NCBI GenBank assembly: GCA_016777745.1
Contig: JADHQX010000043.1
Coordinates: forward strand, 1 to 9,543
Source: Candidatus Pelagibacterales bacterium
GTDB taxonomy: Bacteria > Pseudomonadota > Alphaproteobacteria > Pelagibacterales > AG-422-B15
Reading direction: 5' to 3'
Length of the DNA stretch: 9,543 nt
This document shows, in pieces, positions 1 through 6,834 of this stretch. The position numbers and the translations under genes were made by a program. The notes below the pieces were generated by a model. It did no database searches, was not told where the DNA came from, and saw nothing but the letters and a program-made list of their open reading frames with translations. Each line of letters starts with the position of its first letter. The stretch's first letter is position 1.

Positions 1-1403
1 GTTCATCTACAATAAATGGAATGGTATTTATTAGGGGGAATGCATTAGATTATGAAGGCTGGAGGCAAATGGGTTGCGAAGGTTGGGGATATGCTGATGT
101 CTTGCCTTATTTTAAGAAATTGGAAACCTATAGTGGTGGCGGGGATGATTTTAGAGGTGAATCTGGCCCATTAAAGGTACACAGAAGTACTCCGAAAGAT
201 CCACTGTCTCAAGCTTTTATTAAAGCTGGAAAAGAGGCAGGGTACAAAGAAACAAATGATATTAGTGGATTTTGCCAAGAGGGTTTTGGTATTTTTGAAC
301 GTACTGTATTCAAAGGAGAACGTTGGAGCACATCACGAGGATATCTTGATCCAGTGCGTGATAGAGAAAATTTAACCATCATAACAAATGCTCTAGTTTG
401 CAAATTAATTCTTGAAAATAATACAGCAAAAGGTGTTATTTTTAAAAATGATAAAGATAAAATGACTACTATAAAAGCAAGGAAGGAAGTAATCCTCTCC
501 GCTGGTGCGGTTGGGTCACCACATATACTCATGCTCTCAGGAATTGGACCAAAGGATCACTTAGAATCATTTGGAATTAAACTTAAGGCTGATTTGCCTG
601 GTGTTGGTCAAAATCTTCAGGATCACCCTGATTTTATGCTAAAATATAAATGCTTAAAACCAGTTACGCTTGGACCAAAAACAAAAGCTCTGAATAGTAT
701 AGGCGCTGGCATTCAATGGTTATTAACTAAAGAAGGCATGTGTGCATCTAACCATTTTGATGCAGTTGCATGTGTTAGATCAGGGCCAGGTGTTGAGTAC
801 CCGGATCTTCAATTTTGCATATCACCAATAGCTATGGATGATAACACTTGGCAGCCAATGAAAGAGCATGCATTTCAAGTTCATGTAGGTTTAATGCGCA
901 CTCATAGTTATGGTAAGATTGAATTACGCTCAAGCAATCCTGCTGATCCACCTCATATTTTGGTAAATTATCTCAAAGACAAGCGTGATAGAGAATTAAT
1001 GCGTAAAGGTATTCATTTAGTGCGCGAATTACTTGATCAACCTTCATTTTCCGAACTAAAGGGTGATGAAATTTTTCCTGGTGATAATTGCAAGTCAGAT
1101 TCTGACCTTGATGCAAAATTAAATTCTCATACTACAAGCCAATGGCATCTGTCTTGTACAGCGCGGATGGGCGTAGAAACAGACAAGCATGCAGTCGTTG
1201 ATAATTCTGGAAGAGTTCACGGTTTTACTGGTTTACGAGTTGTTGATGCTTCCATCATGCCTTTTGTTACTAATGGTAATACAAACGCTCCCACCATAAT
1301 GATTGCTGAAAAAATTAGTGATATAATTTTAGGTGCTAAACCTTTATCTCGAATAGAGCTACAAACTTGGCAGAGTCCAAATTATCAGACGCACCAACGG
1401 TAA
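1..1403 (+). CDS. GMC-family FAD-dependent oxidoreductase (choline/alcohol dehydrogenase-like), 5' truncated by window edge
   Basis: Flavoprotein of the glucose-methanol-choline family, which oxidises a primary alcohol (choline, aliphatic or polyol type) to an aldehyde with FAD. The reading frame is open to the window edge: codons before the ATG at 21 give SSTING, and SS(T)INGM(V)F(Y)IRGN is the conserved GMC segment, so the ATG is internal. About 80 N-terminal residues, including the FAD-binding GxGxxG, are missing. Visible downstream: DYEGW and GYADVLPYFKKLE; AGAVGSPHILMLSGIGP, the second GMC signature (about residues 161-177 from that ATG); LPGVGQNLQDHPD; and the C-terminal domain with QWHLSCTARMG (catalytic His about 376) and GNTNAPTIMIAEK (partner Asn about 422). 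The catalytic pair is therefore intact. The stop at 1403 is followed by the tRNA on the other strand; no terminator is seen. Family assignment is firm. Substrate is unknown: BetA-like and AlkJ-like proteins are not separable by eye. Confidence 0.95.
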   Translation, partial: SSTINGMVFIRGNALDYEGWRQMGCEGWGYADVLPYFKKLETYSGGGDDFRGESGPLKVHRSTPKDPLSQAFIKAGKEAGYKETNDISGFCQEGFGIFERTVFKGERWSTSRGYLDPVRDRENLTIITNALVCKLILENNTAKGVIFKNDKDKMTTIKARKEVILSAGAVGSPHILMLSGIGPKDHLESFGIKLKADLPGVGQNLQDHPDFMLKYKCLKPVTLGPKTKALNSIGAGIQWLLTKEGMCASNHFDAVACVRSGPGVEYPDLQFCISPIAMDDNTWQPMKEHAFQVHVGLMRTHSYGKIELRSSNPADPPHILVNYLKDKRDRELMRKGIHLVRELLDQPSFSELKGDEIFPGDNCKSDSDLDAKLNSHTTSQWHLSCTARMGVETDKHAVVDNSGRVHGFTGLRVVDASIMPFVTNGNTNAPTIMIAEKISDIILGAKPLSRIELQTWQSPNYQTHQR

Positions 1404-1437
1404 ATCATTATATTCAATTCAAAACTGTGGAGGTAGA

Positions 1438-1527
1438 TGGCGGAGAGGGTGGGATTCGAACCCACGAACGAGTCGCCCCGTTGCTAGTTTTCAAGACTAG
1501 TGCTTTCGACCACTCAGCCACCTCTCC
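1438..1527 (-). tRNA. tRNA-Ser (anticodon UGA), CCA encoded
   Basis: Read on the minus strand, the gene starts GGAGAGG at 1527 and ends with the matching CCTCTCC (1448-1442), discriminator G (1441) and an encoded CCA (1440-1438). The D arm (TGGCTGAGTGG), a 5-bp anticodon stem CTAGT/ACTAG around loop CTTGAAA, a long class II variable arm typical of serine tRNAs, and the T arm (GTGGG-TTCGAAT-CCCAC) are all present. The anticodon TGA lies at 1493-1491 and reads UCA and related serine codons. The length of 87 nt plus CCA fits tRNA-Ser. It lies alone between the GMC gene and the secreted-protein gene and is transcribed against both. No clear terminator or strong promoter was identified. Confidence 0.98.
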
Positions 1528-1599
1528 AGTGTAATAATGAGTGTTAAGAAACGTAACCTAATTGAAATACCAATAATAACAACAATTTATTACTACATT

Positions 1600-1629
1600 T
1601 TGTATATTTAAATTATTTTAAAATATGAT
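1600..1629 (+). promoter_or_regulatory. candidate sigma70-type promoter for the secreted-protein gene
   Basis: TTGTAT (1600-1605) and TATGAT (1624-1629) are spaced 18 bp apart. The -10 matches consensus at 5 of 6 positions and the -35 at 3 of 6. Initiation near 1636 would give a leader of about 26 nt carrying GGAG at 1651-1654, well placed for the ATG at 1662. In such A+T-rich sequence, -10-like hexamers are common, so this is tentative. Confidence 0.35.
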
Positions 1630-1661
1630 AATTTTGAAGTAATTTTACTAGGAGCATTCTA

Positions 1662-2309
1662 ATGAAGCTAAAAAACAAACTGCTAGCTACTTTTTCATTT
1701 TTATTAATTTTTATCTCTATCTCACAAGCAAATGAGACTTTTTCAAATAAGATTTCTAATTTTTATGGTATTGAGACGTTCCCCTTGTTGCCTGGCGATT
1801 ATAATTTTGTATTTGCCGATGAAATAACTCACGATGGATCATTTCAATCTGTAGAAAATTTTAGTAATTCAAGACCAAATAGCAGTATTCAAGGTGAAAT
1901 AAGAACTGGAAATATTGATGCATACATTTCTGATGGCAATTCAATTAGTTTATATTTTGCCATACTACAAGATGGCTCAACTGAAAATGATTTAAGAAAA
2001 ACTTTTTATGCATGCAACGTTGTTAGGGACCCGACCGAACTTATTTCATCAAGTATAGAAGTATTTGATGACAATACTTTTGTAGAATTTTGCGCATTTA
2101 AATCTCCTGAATTTAATTTTGCTTCCTATAATTATAATTTTTGTACAGATAAATGTGTTGAGCTTCAATACACATTCTTTTTGACAAACATGAAAGATAC
2201 AAGCAAGGAAGTTCTTGGTGAGCTAGGTATGCGTATCCATAATAATCTAGATCGTGCATTTAACGGAATATATTATGATTTTAACTTTGTTGATACTTAT
2301 CTAAAATAA
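1662..2309 (+). CDS. secreted (periplasmic) protein of unknown function, four cysteines
   Basis: The 215-residue product begins with a textbook Sec signal peptide: basic MKLKNK, a hydrophobic core to about residue 20, and cleavage predicted after SQA (residue 23). There is no lipobox and no later membrane segment, so the mature protein of about 192 residues is expected in the periplasm or outside. It holds four cysteines (118, 144, 161, 165); the last two form a CTDKC pair, which would allow two disulfides. It is rich in Asn, Asp, Phe and Tyr with alternating hydrophobic stretches, suggesting a beta-rich fold. The start is supported by GGAG at 1651-1654, 7 nt from the ATG. I do not recognise a family and propose no function. 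It is followed 45 bp downstream by the LysE-family gene on the same strand, with which it may be co-transcribed. Confidence 0.85.
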   Translation: MKLKNKLLATFSFLLIFISISQANETFSNKISNFYGIETFPLLPGDYNFVFADEITHDGSFQSVENFSNSRPNSSIQGEIRTGNIDAYISDGNSISLYFAILQDGSTENDLRKTFYACNVVRDPTELISSSIEVFDDNTFVEFCAFKSPEFNFASYNYNFCTDKCVELQYTFFLTNMKDTSKEVLGELGMRIHNNLDRAFNGIYYDFNFVDTYLK

Positions 2310-2317
2310 TTATTTTC

Positions 2318-2338
2318 TAGCTTTATTGGTGGAAGCTA
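2318..2338. repeat. small inverted repeat between secreted-protein and LysE-family genes
   Basis: TAGCTT (2318-2323) and AAGCTA (2333-2338) are perfect inverted copies around a 9-nt loop. No T-run follows on either strand, so it is not a convincing intrinsic terminator. As RNA it would pair the GGAAG at 2331-2335, the only purine-rich stretch upstream of the LysE-family start. With a 6-bp, A+T-rich stem it may be chance. Confidence 0.3.
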
Positions 2339-2354
2339 ATTAAAAAGCATTTAT

Positions 2355-2981
2355 ATGTTTTTTGATTTTACCCTACTTATATTTTTTATTCCGGTTTTTT
2401 TTATTATTTCTATTACACCTGGTCTTTGCATGACGCTAGCACTCACTATGGGTATGGCTATTGGCTTAAAACAAACTATGAAAATGATGGTTGGAGAACT
2501 AGTAGGTGTTTTAATTATTGCCTCTACTGCTGTTATAGGTGGCGGTACTATTATTTCTAAGTATCCATTAGCGTTCGATTTTTTTAAATATGCCGGTGGA
2601 CTTTATTTAATTTTTGTTGGTATCCAGATGTGTCGTAATTTAGGTAAAATGTCTCTTAATTTAGATGGTTCGCATTCATATAGTCCAAATGGTTTTGGGT
2701 TAGCATTACAAGGCTTTGTAACTGCAATTGCAAATCCTAAAGGTTGGGCATTTTTTATGGCTATGGTTCCAAAATTTATGAATTATGATTTACCGCTTGC
2801 ACCTCAAATGACAGCAATGATTATAATAATTGTAGTTATAGAATTTATTTCGTTGATGATTTATGCAACAAGTGGAACTGCATTAAGCAAGATACTGAGT
2901 AAGACGGGTAATGTACAAATAATTAATCGTGTAGCGGGTATATTAATGATGTTAGTTGGGGTTTGGTTGGCAACCAGTTAA
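2355..2981 (+). CDS. LysE/RhtB-family amino acid (metabolite) exporter
   Basis: A 208-residue inner-membrane protein with about six hydrophobic segments, the usual size for the LysE/RhtB family, which exports amino acids such as lysine, homoserine, threonine or leucine by proton exchange. Family marks: ITPGLCMTLAL near residues 20-30 (the position of the common TPGP motif), the GL+xG stretch at 33-40, YAGGLYLIFVGI at 79-90, and GFVTAIANPKGWAFFMAMVPKF at 120-141, matching the family's NPKxxLFFxAxxPQF. The usual PGP is PGL here. No good Shine-Dalgarno precedes the ATG; GGAAG at 2331 is too far away. An in-frame ATT at 2349 is a weak alternative. The MATE gene begins 9 bp after the stop, so the two exporters are probably one transcript. 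The exported substrate cannot be told from the sequence. Confidence 0.93.
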   Translation: MFFDFTLLIFFIPVFFIISITPGLCMTLALTMGMAIGLKQTMKMMVGELVGVLIIASTAVIGGGTIISKYPLAFDFFKYAGGLYLIFVGIQMCRNLGKMSLNLDGSHSYSPNGFGLALQGFVTAIANPKGWAFFMAMVPKFMNYDLPLAPQMTAMIIIIVVIEFISLMIYATSGTALSKILSKTGNVQIINRVAGILMMLVGVWLATS

Positions 2982-2990
2982 ATTTTTCAT

Positions 2991-4349
2991 ATGGCCAAAA
3001 TTTCTTCTGACTTAACCGTAGGTAAGATTACTAAACTTATTCGTACGATAGCAATTCCAGCAGTCGTGGGTACTTTTTTTCAGACTTTATATAATATTGT
3101 AGATGTGAAGTTTGCTGGTATGATTTCTCCTTATGCCTTAACTGGATTATCAAAAGTATTTCCTGTTTATTTTGTAATAATAGCTTTAAGTGCTGGCCTT
3201 AGCATTGGAGCTACAGCGTTAGTTTCTAATTATCTTGGAAAAAAAGATTTTAATAAGGCGTCCTTAATATTTTCTCAGTCAATAGTTGTAGCAATCATGG
3301 GTTCAATTTTTGTCGCTGTCTTTGGTATTTATATAGCCCCAATTATTTTAAAATTTTTAAGTACTGATGCAAACACATTCGCCTATGCGATAGATTATAT
3401 AAATGTAATTTTTATTGGCTCAATTATCTTCTTTTTACTGACTGTATCAAATGTTGCATTAACAGCACGTGGTGACACCAAAAGTTATAGAAATGTCCTT
3501 ATATTTGGATTCTTTCTAAATATTGTTTTAAATCCATTATTTATATATGGACTTGGTCCAGTTCCAGCTATGGGCGTTTCAGGTATCGCTATTGCTACGC
3601 TTTGCGCAGAATTTATTGCCCTTATTTATATTCTGTCTAAAGTTTTAAAGACTGAAATTAAAGATTTTGTTTCACTTGATTGTTTTTTTCCAAAAAAAAA
3701 TATGATTATTGAAATTCTTAAACAAGCTATGCCAACATCAATTTCAATGGTATCTGTAGGTTTTGGTATATTTATTTTATTCTATTTTGTGTCGTTATAT
3801 AGTGATGTTGCTGCTGGAGGTTATGGCGCTGGAGTGAGATTTGAACAATTATTTTTATTACCTATAATTGGATTGAATACATCCACGCTAGCTTTAGTTG
3901 GTCAAAATTATGGCGCGTTAAAATTTGAGCGTATTAAAGAAATTTATGACAAAACAATAGTTATAGGTATTACCGCGATGATTATAGGTGGAACAATTAT
4001 CTATTTACTATCAGGCATTGTAATGGGGTTTTTTACAGATGATCCTGAGCAAATTTACTATGGGTCACAGTATTTAAAGATAGCTGCCTTCATTGGCCCT
4101 GTGTATCCAATTTTTTTTATTAGTGGGGCATTATTTCAAGGCCTAAAGAAAGCTCATTATCAAACAGCTATAAATTTGCTTAGAATGATAATATTTCCAT
4201 TAATATTTTTAACTATAGGAGTTAAATATTTTGATATCAACTTTAGGGAGATGTTCTTAATTCTTTTAGTTATTAACTGGATATTCGGATTATTAGTGCT
4301 CTTTTTTTCAAGAAAGCTAATAACCCAAATATTATCAAAAGATAATTAG
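2991..4349 (+). CDS. MATE-family multidrug/metabolite efflux transporter
   Basis: A 452-residue inner-membrane protein with about twelve hydrophobic segments, the normal length for the MATE family (NorM/DinF-like Na+ or H+ antiporters). The N-terminus KLIRTIAIPAVVGTFFQTLY followed by NIVDVKFAGMISPYALTGLSKVFP is the conserved first MatE repeat (usual form P...q.l.n.vD...vg.lG...laa.gla). ALTARGDTKSYRN and FGFFLNIVLNPLFIYGLGP form the conserved end of TM4-TM5. VRFEQLFLLPIIGLNTSTLALVGQNYGA is the matching segment of the second repeat. The start lies 9 bp after the LysE-family stop with no Shine-Dalgarno, so translation probably depends on the upstream gene. The two exporters may act on related compounds, but this is inference. 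The stop lies 2 bp from the convergent binding-protein stop, leaving no room for a terminator. Confidence 0.95.
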   Translation: MAKISSDLTVGKITKLIRTIAIPAVVGTFFQTLYNIVDVKFAGMISPYALTGLSKVFPVYFVIIALSAGLSIGATALVSNYLGKKDFNKASLIFSQSIVVAIMGSIFVAVFGIYIAPIILKFLSTDANTFAYAIDYINVIFIGSIIFFLLTVSNVALTARGDTKSYRNVLIFGFFLNIVLNPLFIYGLGPVPAMGVSGIAIATLCAEFIALIYILSKVLKTEIKDFVSLDCFFPKKNMIIEILKQAMPTSISMVSVGFGIFILFYFVSLYSDVAAGGYGAGVRFEQLFLLPIIGLNTSTLALVGQNYGALKFERIKEIYDKTIVIGITAMIIGGTIIYLLSGIVMGFFTDDPEQIYYGSQYLKIAAFIGPVYPIFFISGALFQGLKKAHYQTAINLLRMIIFPLIFLTIGVKYFDINFREMFLILLVINWIFGLLVLFFSRKLITQILSKDN

Positions 4350-4351
4350 AT

Positions 4352-5119
4352 TTATAGACCAAATTTCTTAGCAGTAGTTGCAAAAAAACCTTTATTCTTT
4401 TTATCTTTAATCCAATGGTTTACAAAATTAATCCATTCTTGATCACCTCTTGGCAATAAGATTGCAAAAAGTTTTGCATTCTTAGGCTCGTCAAAGTTTA
4501 TAGCTGCAAGTTGTGGGTAGGTTTGCATTAATTTAATTGCCTCAACTTTAGAGGTAAGTGATACTTCACTTCTACCAGATAATACTTCTTGAAAGTCTCT
4601 TGCGGGCGCTTCAACAGCAATGACTTTTGAATCAGGAAAAGATTTTTTTGCTTCATTTTCAAATACGGTACCAAGTGTAACAGCAACAGTAGTGCCATTT
4701 ACAGATTCCCACCCATCAAATTTATCAGCATTTTTATTAAGTGTCATAGCTACAGTACCAGTACCGTAGTATGAATTCGAATAGCCTGCCTGCATTGCTC
4801 TTTTTGTAGTAATTGATGCACTAGAGGTCATATAATATTTATTGGCAACAACACCTGAAACTAGATTTTTCCAATCAGTTGGAACAAACTCCAATTCTAC
4901 TCCCATATCGGCAGCAAATGCTTTAGCTACATCAATATCAAATCCTTCATATTCATTAGTTGCTGGATTTTTAAAACTCCAGCCAGGAAAATCACCTGTT
5001 GTTCCAACCTTTAAAGTTCCAGTTTTCATTATTTTATCTAAAGTTGATTCTGCATGTGCTCCAATTAAACTAGATATTATTAGCGTTGTTGAGATAAGCA
5101 GTGTTTTAATTATTTTCAT
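4352..5119 (-). CDS. ABC transporter substrate-binding protein, family 3 (polar amino acid / PheC-like fold), altered ligand pocket
   Basis: A 255-residue periplasmic binding protein. Residues 1-23 are a Sec signal peptide cleaved after AHA. The mature part follows the family 3 plan: TGTLKVGTTGDFPGW at the first strand, EGFDIDVAKAFAADMGVELEFV (58-79), ASITTKRA with Arg107 at the position that usually grips the ligand carboxylate, VAVTLGTVFENEAKK (145-159), and C-terminal FAILLPRGDQEWINFVNHW. Two usual positions differ: the Asp of the common GKYD motif is Tyr95, and the Asp that normally binds the alpha-amino group, after GRxD (here GRSEVSLTS), is Ser190. The ligand may therefore not be an ordinary alpha-amino acid. 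The start is well supported by AAGG at 5130-5127, 7 nt upstream. It is divergent from the permease gene, its likely partner; no ATPase is in the window. Confidence 0.93.
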   Translation of the reverse strand: MKIIKTLLISTTLIISSLIGAHAESTLDKIMKTGTLKVGTTGDFPGWSFKNPATNEYEGFDIDVAKAFAADMGVELEFVPTDWKNLVSGVVANKYYMTSSASITTKRAMQAGYSNSYYGTGTVAMTLNKNADKFDGWESVNGTTVAVTLGTVFENEAKKSFPDSKVIAVEAPARDFQEVLSGRSEVSLTSKVEAIKLMQTYPQLAAINFDEPKNAKLFAILLPRGDQEWINFVNHWIKDKKNKGFFATTAKKFGL

Positions 5120-5212
5120 AGTGATACCTTTTTTAATTAATTAAATGTAATAAGTTAATATATCATATATGCCATATCATTCTAATGACCACAGGTTGGT
5201 TAAAAAAAAACT
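5120..5212. promoter_or_regulatory. divergent intergenic promoter region of the ABC transporter pair
   Basis: These 93 bp separate the binding-protein and permease starts. On the minus strand TATATT (5162-5157) preceded 17 bp upstream by TTAGAA is a plausible promoter, giving a leader of about 30 nt with the AAGG ribosome site. On the plus strand TATCAT (5175-5180) is a possible -10 for the permease, without a convincing -35. The permease start has only AGGT at 5193-5196, 16 nt upstream, which is too far to be a normal ribosome site. No clear operator repeat is visible. Confidence 0.45.
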
Positions 5213-5944
5213 ATGAGAGTAATAGTCATATTATCTATATTTTTAGCCTTTAGTGGCTGCTCAAGTGATTATAATTGGGGTTGGTATGCTATTTCACCTT
5301 TTAATAAGCTTGGCGCATCCAATATAGATTTCTTAATCTCTGGACTTGGCTTTACTGTATCAGTTTCATTAATATCAATTTTTTTTGCAACTTTGCTTGG
5401 TCTTCTGATAGCGATAGTTGGCATAAGCAAACATAAAGCGTTAAAATATATCAATATAACCTATATCGAAATAATACGAGCTGTACCTGTACTAGTAATG
5501 ATATTATGGATTTATTATGGGTTACCTGTTTTAGTTGGTATTAATTTTTCTGCATTTACTGCTGGTATTATAGCGCTGTCCATTTGTGATAGTCCATTCA
5601 TTGCTGAAATTTTCAGATCTGGATTTGAAGCCGTACCCAAAGGGCAAAGTGAGGCTGGTACTTCACTCGGTATGAGATTTTATCAAAGATTTAGATATAT
5701 TATTCTACCTCAAGCTATAAAAATTATTCTACCAGCTTTAGGAAATCAATTTGTATATATGCTAAAAATGTCGTCTCTTGTTTCTATTATTGGTTTGAAT
5801 GAACTTACTCGTAAAGCAAATGAATTAGTTGTTAGTCAGTACCGACCATTAGAAATATATACATTTTTAGTGTTAGAATATTTAGTTTTAATTTTAATTA
5901 TTTCTTATCTAGTAAGAAGAATGGAAAGAAAACTTTCTAATTAA
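5213..5944 (+). CDS. amino acid-type ABC transporter permease with lipobox-like N-terminus
   Basis: A 243-residue inner-membrane permease of the HisM/GlnP/ArtQ type. Core marks: EIIRAVPVLVMILWIYYGLP (86-105), the typical rGtPlLvql..iyyglP segment; DSPFIAEIFRSGFEAVPKGQ (126-145); the EAA loop EAGTSLG (147-153) continuing to ILPQAIKIILPALGNQ (164-179), which contacts the ATPase; and SSLVSIIGLNELTR (187-200). About five hydrophobic segments follow residue 40. Residues 1-16 are odd: a hydrophobic stretch ending in AFSGC followed by SSDYNWGWY, as in a lipoprotein signal with Cys16 acylated, although Phe at -3 is not ideal. The region between Cys16 and the first core helix would then be periplasmic. 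The divergent binding protein is its likely partner. A second permease and the ATPase must be encoded elsewhere. Its end overlaps the convergent DUF2177 gene by 8 bp. Confidence 0.93.
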   Translation: MRVIVILSIFLAFSGCSSDYNWGWYAISPFNKLGASNIDFLISGLGFTVSVSLISIFFATLLGLLIAIVGISKHKALKYINITYIEIIRAVPVLVMILWIYYGLPVLVGINFSAFTAGIIALSICDSPFIAEIFRSGFEAVPKGQSEAGTSLGMRFYQRFRYIILPQAIKIILPALGNQFVYMLKMSSLVSIIGLNELTRKANELVVSQYRPLEIYTFLVLEYLVLILIISYLVRRMERKLSN

Positions 5945-6326
5945 TTTTTGATAAAGTTATTACTGTCAGCACACTTACGGTTGCAGACAGAAAAATTCCC
6001 CACATCACATCACTTACTACTATATTCCAATTAAATATATTCATTACCGCAAATACAGTTAATGCATAAGTTGCATAAGTTGTTAAGCCGTACATTCCAC
6101 CGCTTATTAGGGCTTGTGAAATAGAGTACGTTTTATTTGGTAGTATTGAAAAATATAGTAAACCAGATAAAAAAATAAGATAAAATAAAATTGCAGGAAC
6201 AGCCTTAAAGCCAATTTCTACAAATTCAGGAAGATTTGACTTATAAATCTTCACAATAACAAGATTGATAAAGGTTATATCAATAATAATAAAGTAAACA
6301 GTGGCTATTAAAAATGCTTTTATCAT
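5937..6326 (-). CDS. DUF2177-family small membrane protein
   Basis: A 129-residue protein with four hydrophobic segments, length and layout typical of DUF2177. Family landmarks: a first helix with an internal Asp (YFIIIDITFIN; family DxxWLG), a short KIYKSNLPEF loop (family KxFYRRxLG), AVPAILFYLIFLSGLLYFSILP, then GGMYGLTTYATYALTVFAV, corresponding to the family's GallGlvaYaTYDLTNlat, and VVSDVMWGIFLSATVSV matching the TLVDLAWGtvLTa end. The conserved Asp of YATYDLT is Ala here. The function of the family is unknown. The start is fixed by the first helix; no ribosome site is visible, and a -10-like TATGAT (6338-6333) lies 6 nt from the ATG, suggesting a leaderless mRNA. The last 8 bp overlap the permease gene in convergent orientation, so both transcripts must run into each other. 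Confidence 0.85.
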   Translation of the reverse strand: MIKAFLIATVYFIIIDITFINLVIVKIYKSNLPEFVEIGFKAVPAILFYLIFLSGLLYFSILPNKTYSISQALISGGMYGLTTYATYALTVFAVMNIFNWNIVVSDVMWGIFLSATVSVLTVITLSKIN

Positions 6327-6350
6327 ATGTGAATCATATACTGTTTTTTA
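6327..6350. promoter_or_regulatory. 24-bp divergent intergenic region with overlapping opposed -10 boxes
   Basis: Only 24 bp separate the DUF2177 and HPP start codons. On the plus strand TATACT (6337-6342) ends 8 nt before the HPP ATG at 6351. On the minus strand TATGAT (6338-6333) ends 6 nt before the DUF2177 ATG at 6326. Each matches TATAAT at 5 of 6 positions, they share two base pairs, and each would place transcription start at or next to its own start codon. The -35 positions fall inside the opposite coding regions and match consensus poorly. No Shine-Dalgarno fits in the space. Confidence 0.45.
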
Positions 6351-6821
6351 ATGTTTAAGAAATTATTTTTTTACCCACCAGTACTTGCAGCTATTAGCGC
6401 AACTGTTTGTATTTCTATTATTGCCTACCTGAGCGAGGTTTCTAATGAATATGTATTATGGATGATACCAACATTTGGTGCATCTGTTGTATTAATCACA
6501 GCTTTGCCAGCAAGTCCTTTAGCAAGACCACGCAATATATTTTTTGGACATCTAATCTCTGCTAGCGCAGGTATATTAATAGGCGCCTCATTTGGCGTTA
6601 CTTTTTTTACAATTGGGATTGCTGTTGGTTTAGCAATTTTAGTTATGATGATGACGGATAAATTACATCCTCCAGCAGGTGGTAATCCAATTCTAGTTAT
6701 GATTTCAGGAGCAGCTTTAGAATACAATATCTTGCCACTTGCTGTGGGCGTTATAATAATATTAATCTACTCGATTATTTTTAATAAAATTGTATTGAAG
6801 AGGGATTATCCTTGGTTTTAA
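6351..6821 (+). CDS. HPP-family integral membrane protein
   Basis: A 156-residue inner-membrane protein with four to five hydrophobic segments. It carries the family signatures in order: MIPTFGASVVLITALPASPLARPRN (about 38-62; family P.fGASavLlFa.p.spLAqPrn), GHLISASAGILIG, and the name-giving DKLHPPAGGNPILVM (about 102-116; family .HPPAgA.Pl..). The chain ends soon after the last helix, so there is no CBS-domain extension as found in longer HPP proteins. HPP proteins of cyanobacteria and plant chloroplasts have been linked to nitrite transport; whether this one moves nitrite or another anion is unknown. No nitrogen-assimilation gene lies nearby. No Shine-Dalgarno precedes the ATG; a leaderless transcript is likely (see the 24-bp divergent region). 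The stop lies 13 bp from the convergent Lys-rich gene. Confidence 0.93.
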   Translation: MFKKLFFYPPVLAAISATVCISIIAYLSEVSNEYVLWMIPTFGASVVLITALPASPLARPRNIFFGHLISASAGILIGASFGVTFFTIGIAVGLAILVMMMTDKLHPPAGGNPILVMISGAALEYNILPLAVGVIIILIYSIIFNKIVLKRDYPWF

Positions 6822-6834
6822 AAAACTCAAGTAT

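Noticed and set aside
209..532. 107-codon minus-strand open frame inside the GMC gene
   Set aside because: It is a shadow of a strongly conserved gene; no motif or ribosome site is present.
1429..1440. GGAGG followed 3 nt later by an ATG, looking like a strong plus-strand translation start
   Set aside because: It is the reverse strand of the tRNA-Ser 3' end and flank; the spacing is too short and the frame runs through the tRNA gene.
1438..1527. tRNA gene as an attachment site of an integrated element
   Set aside because: No second copy of the tRNA 3' end and no integrase is present in the window.
2318..2338. Hairpin as an intrinsic terminator after the secreted-protein gene
   Set aside because: The stem has only two G-C pairs and no U-run follows on either strand.
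4842..5144. 100-codon plus-strand open frame antisense to the binding-protein gene
   Set aside because: It is the complement of a clearly conserved coding region, has no ribosome site, and its translation shows no family pattern.
5269..5454. 61-codon minus-strand open frame inside the permease gene
   Set aside because: It is antisense to a well-supported permease; short and without a start signal.
6425..6727. 100-codon minus-strand open frame inside the HPP gene
   Set aside because: It is the complement of conserved HPP motifs; its peptide just mirrors them, and no start signal is present.
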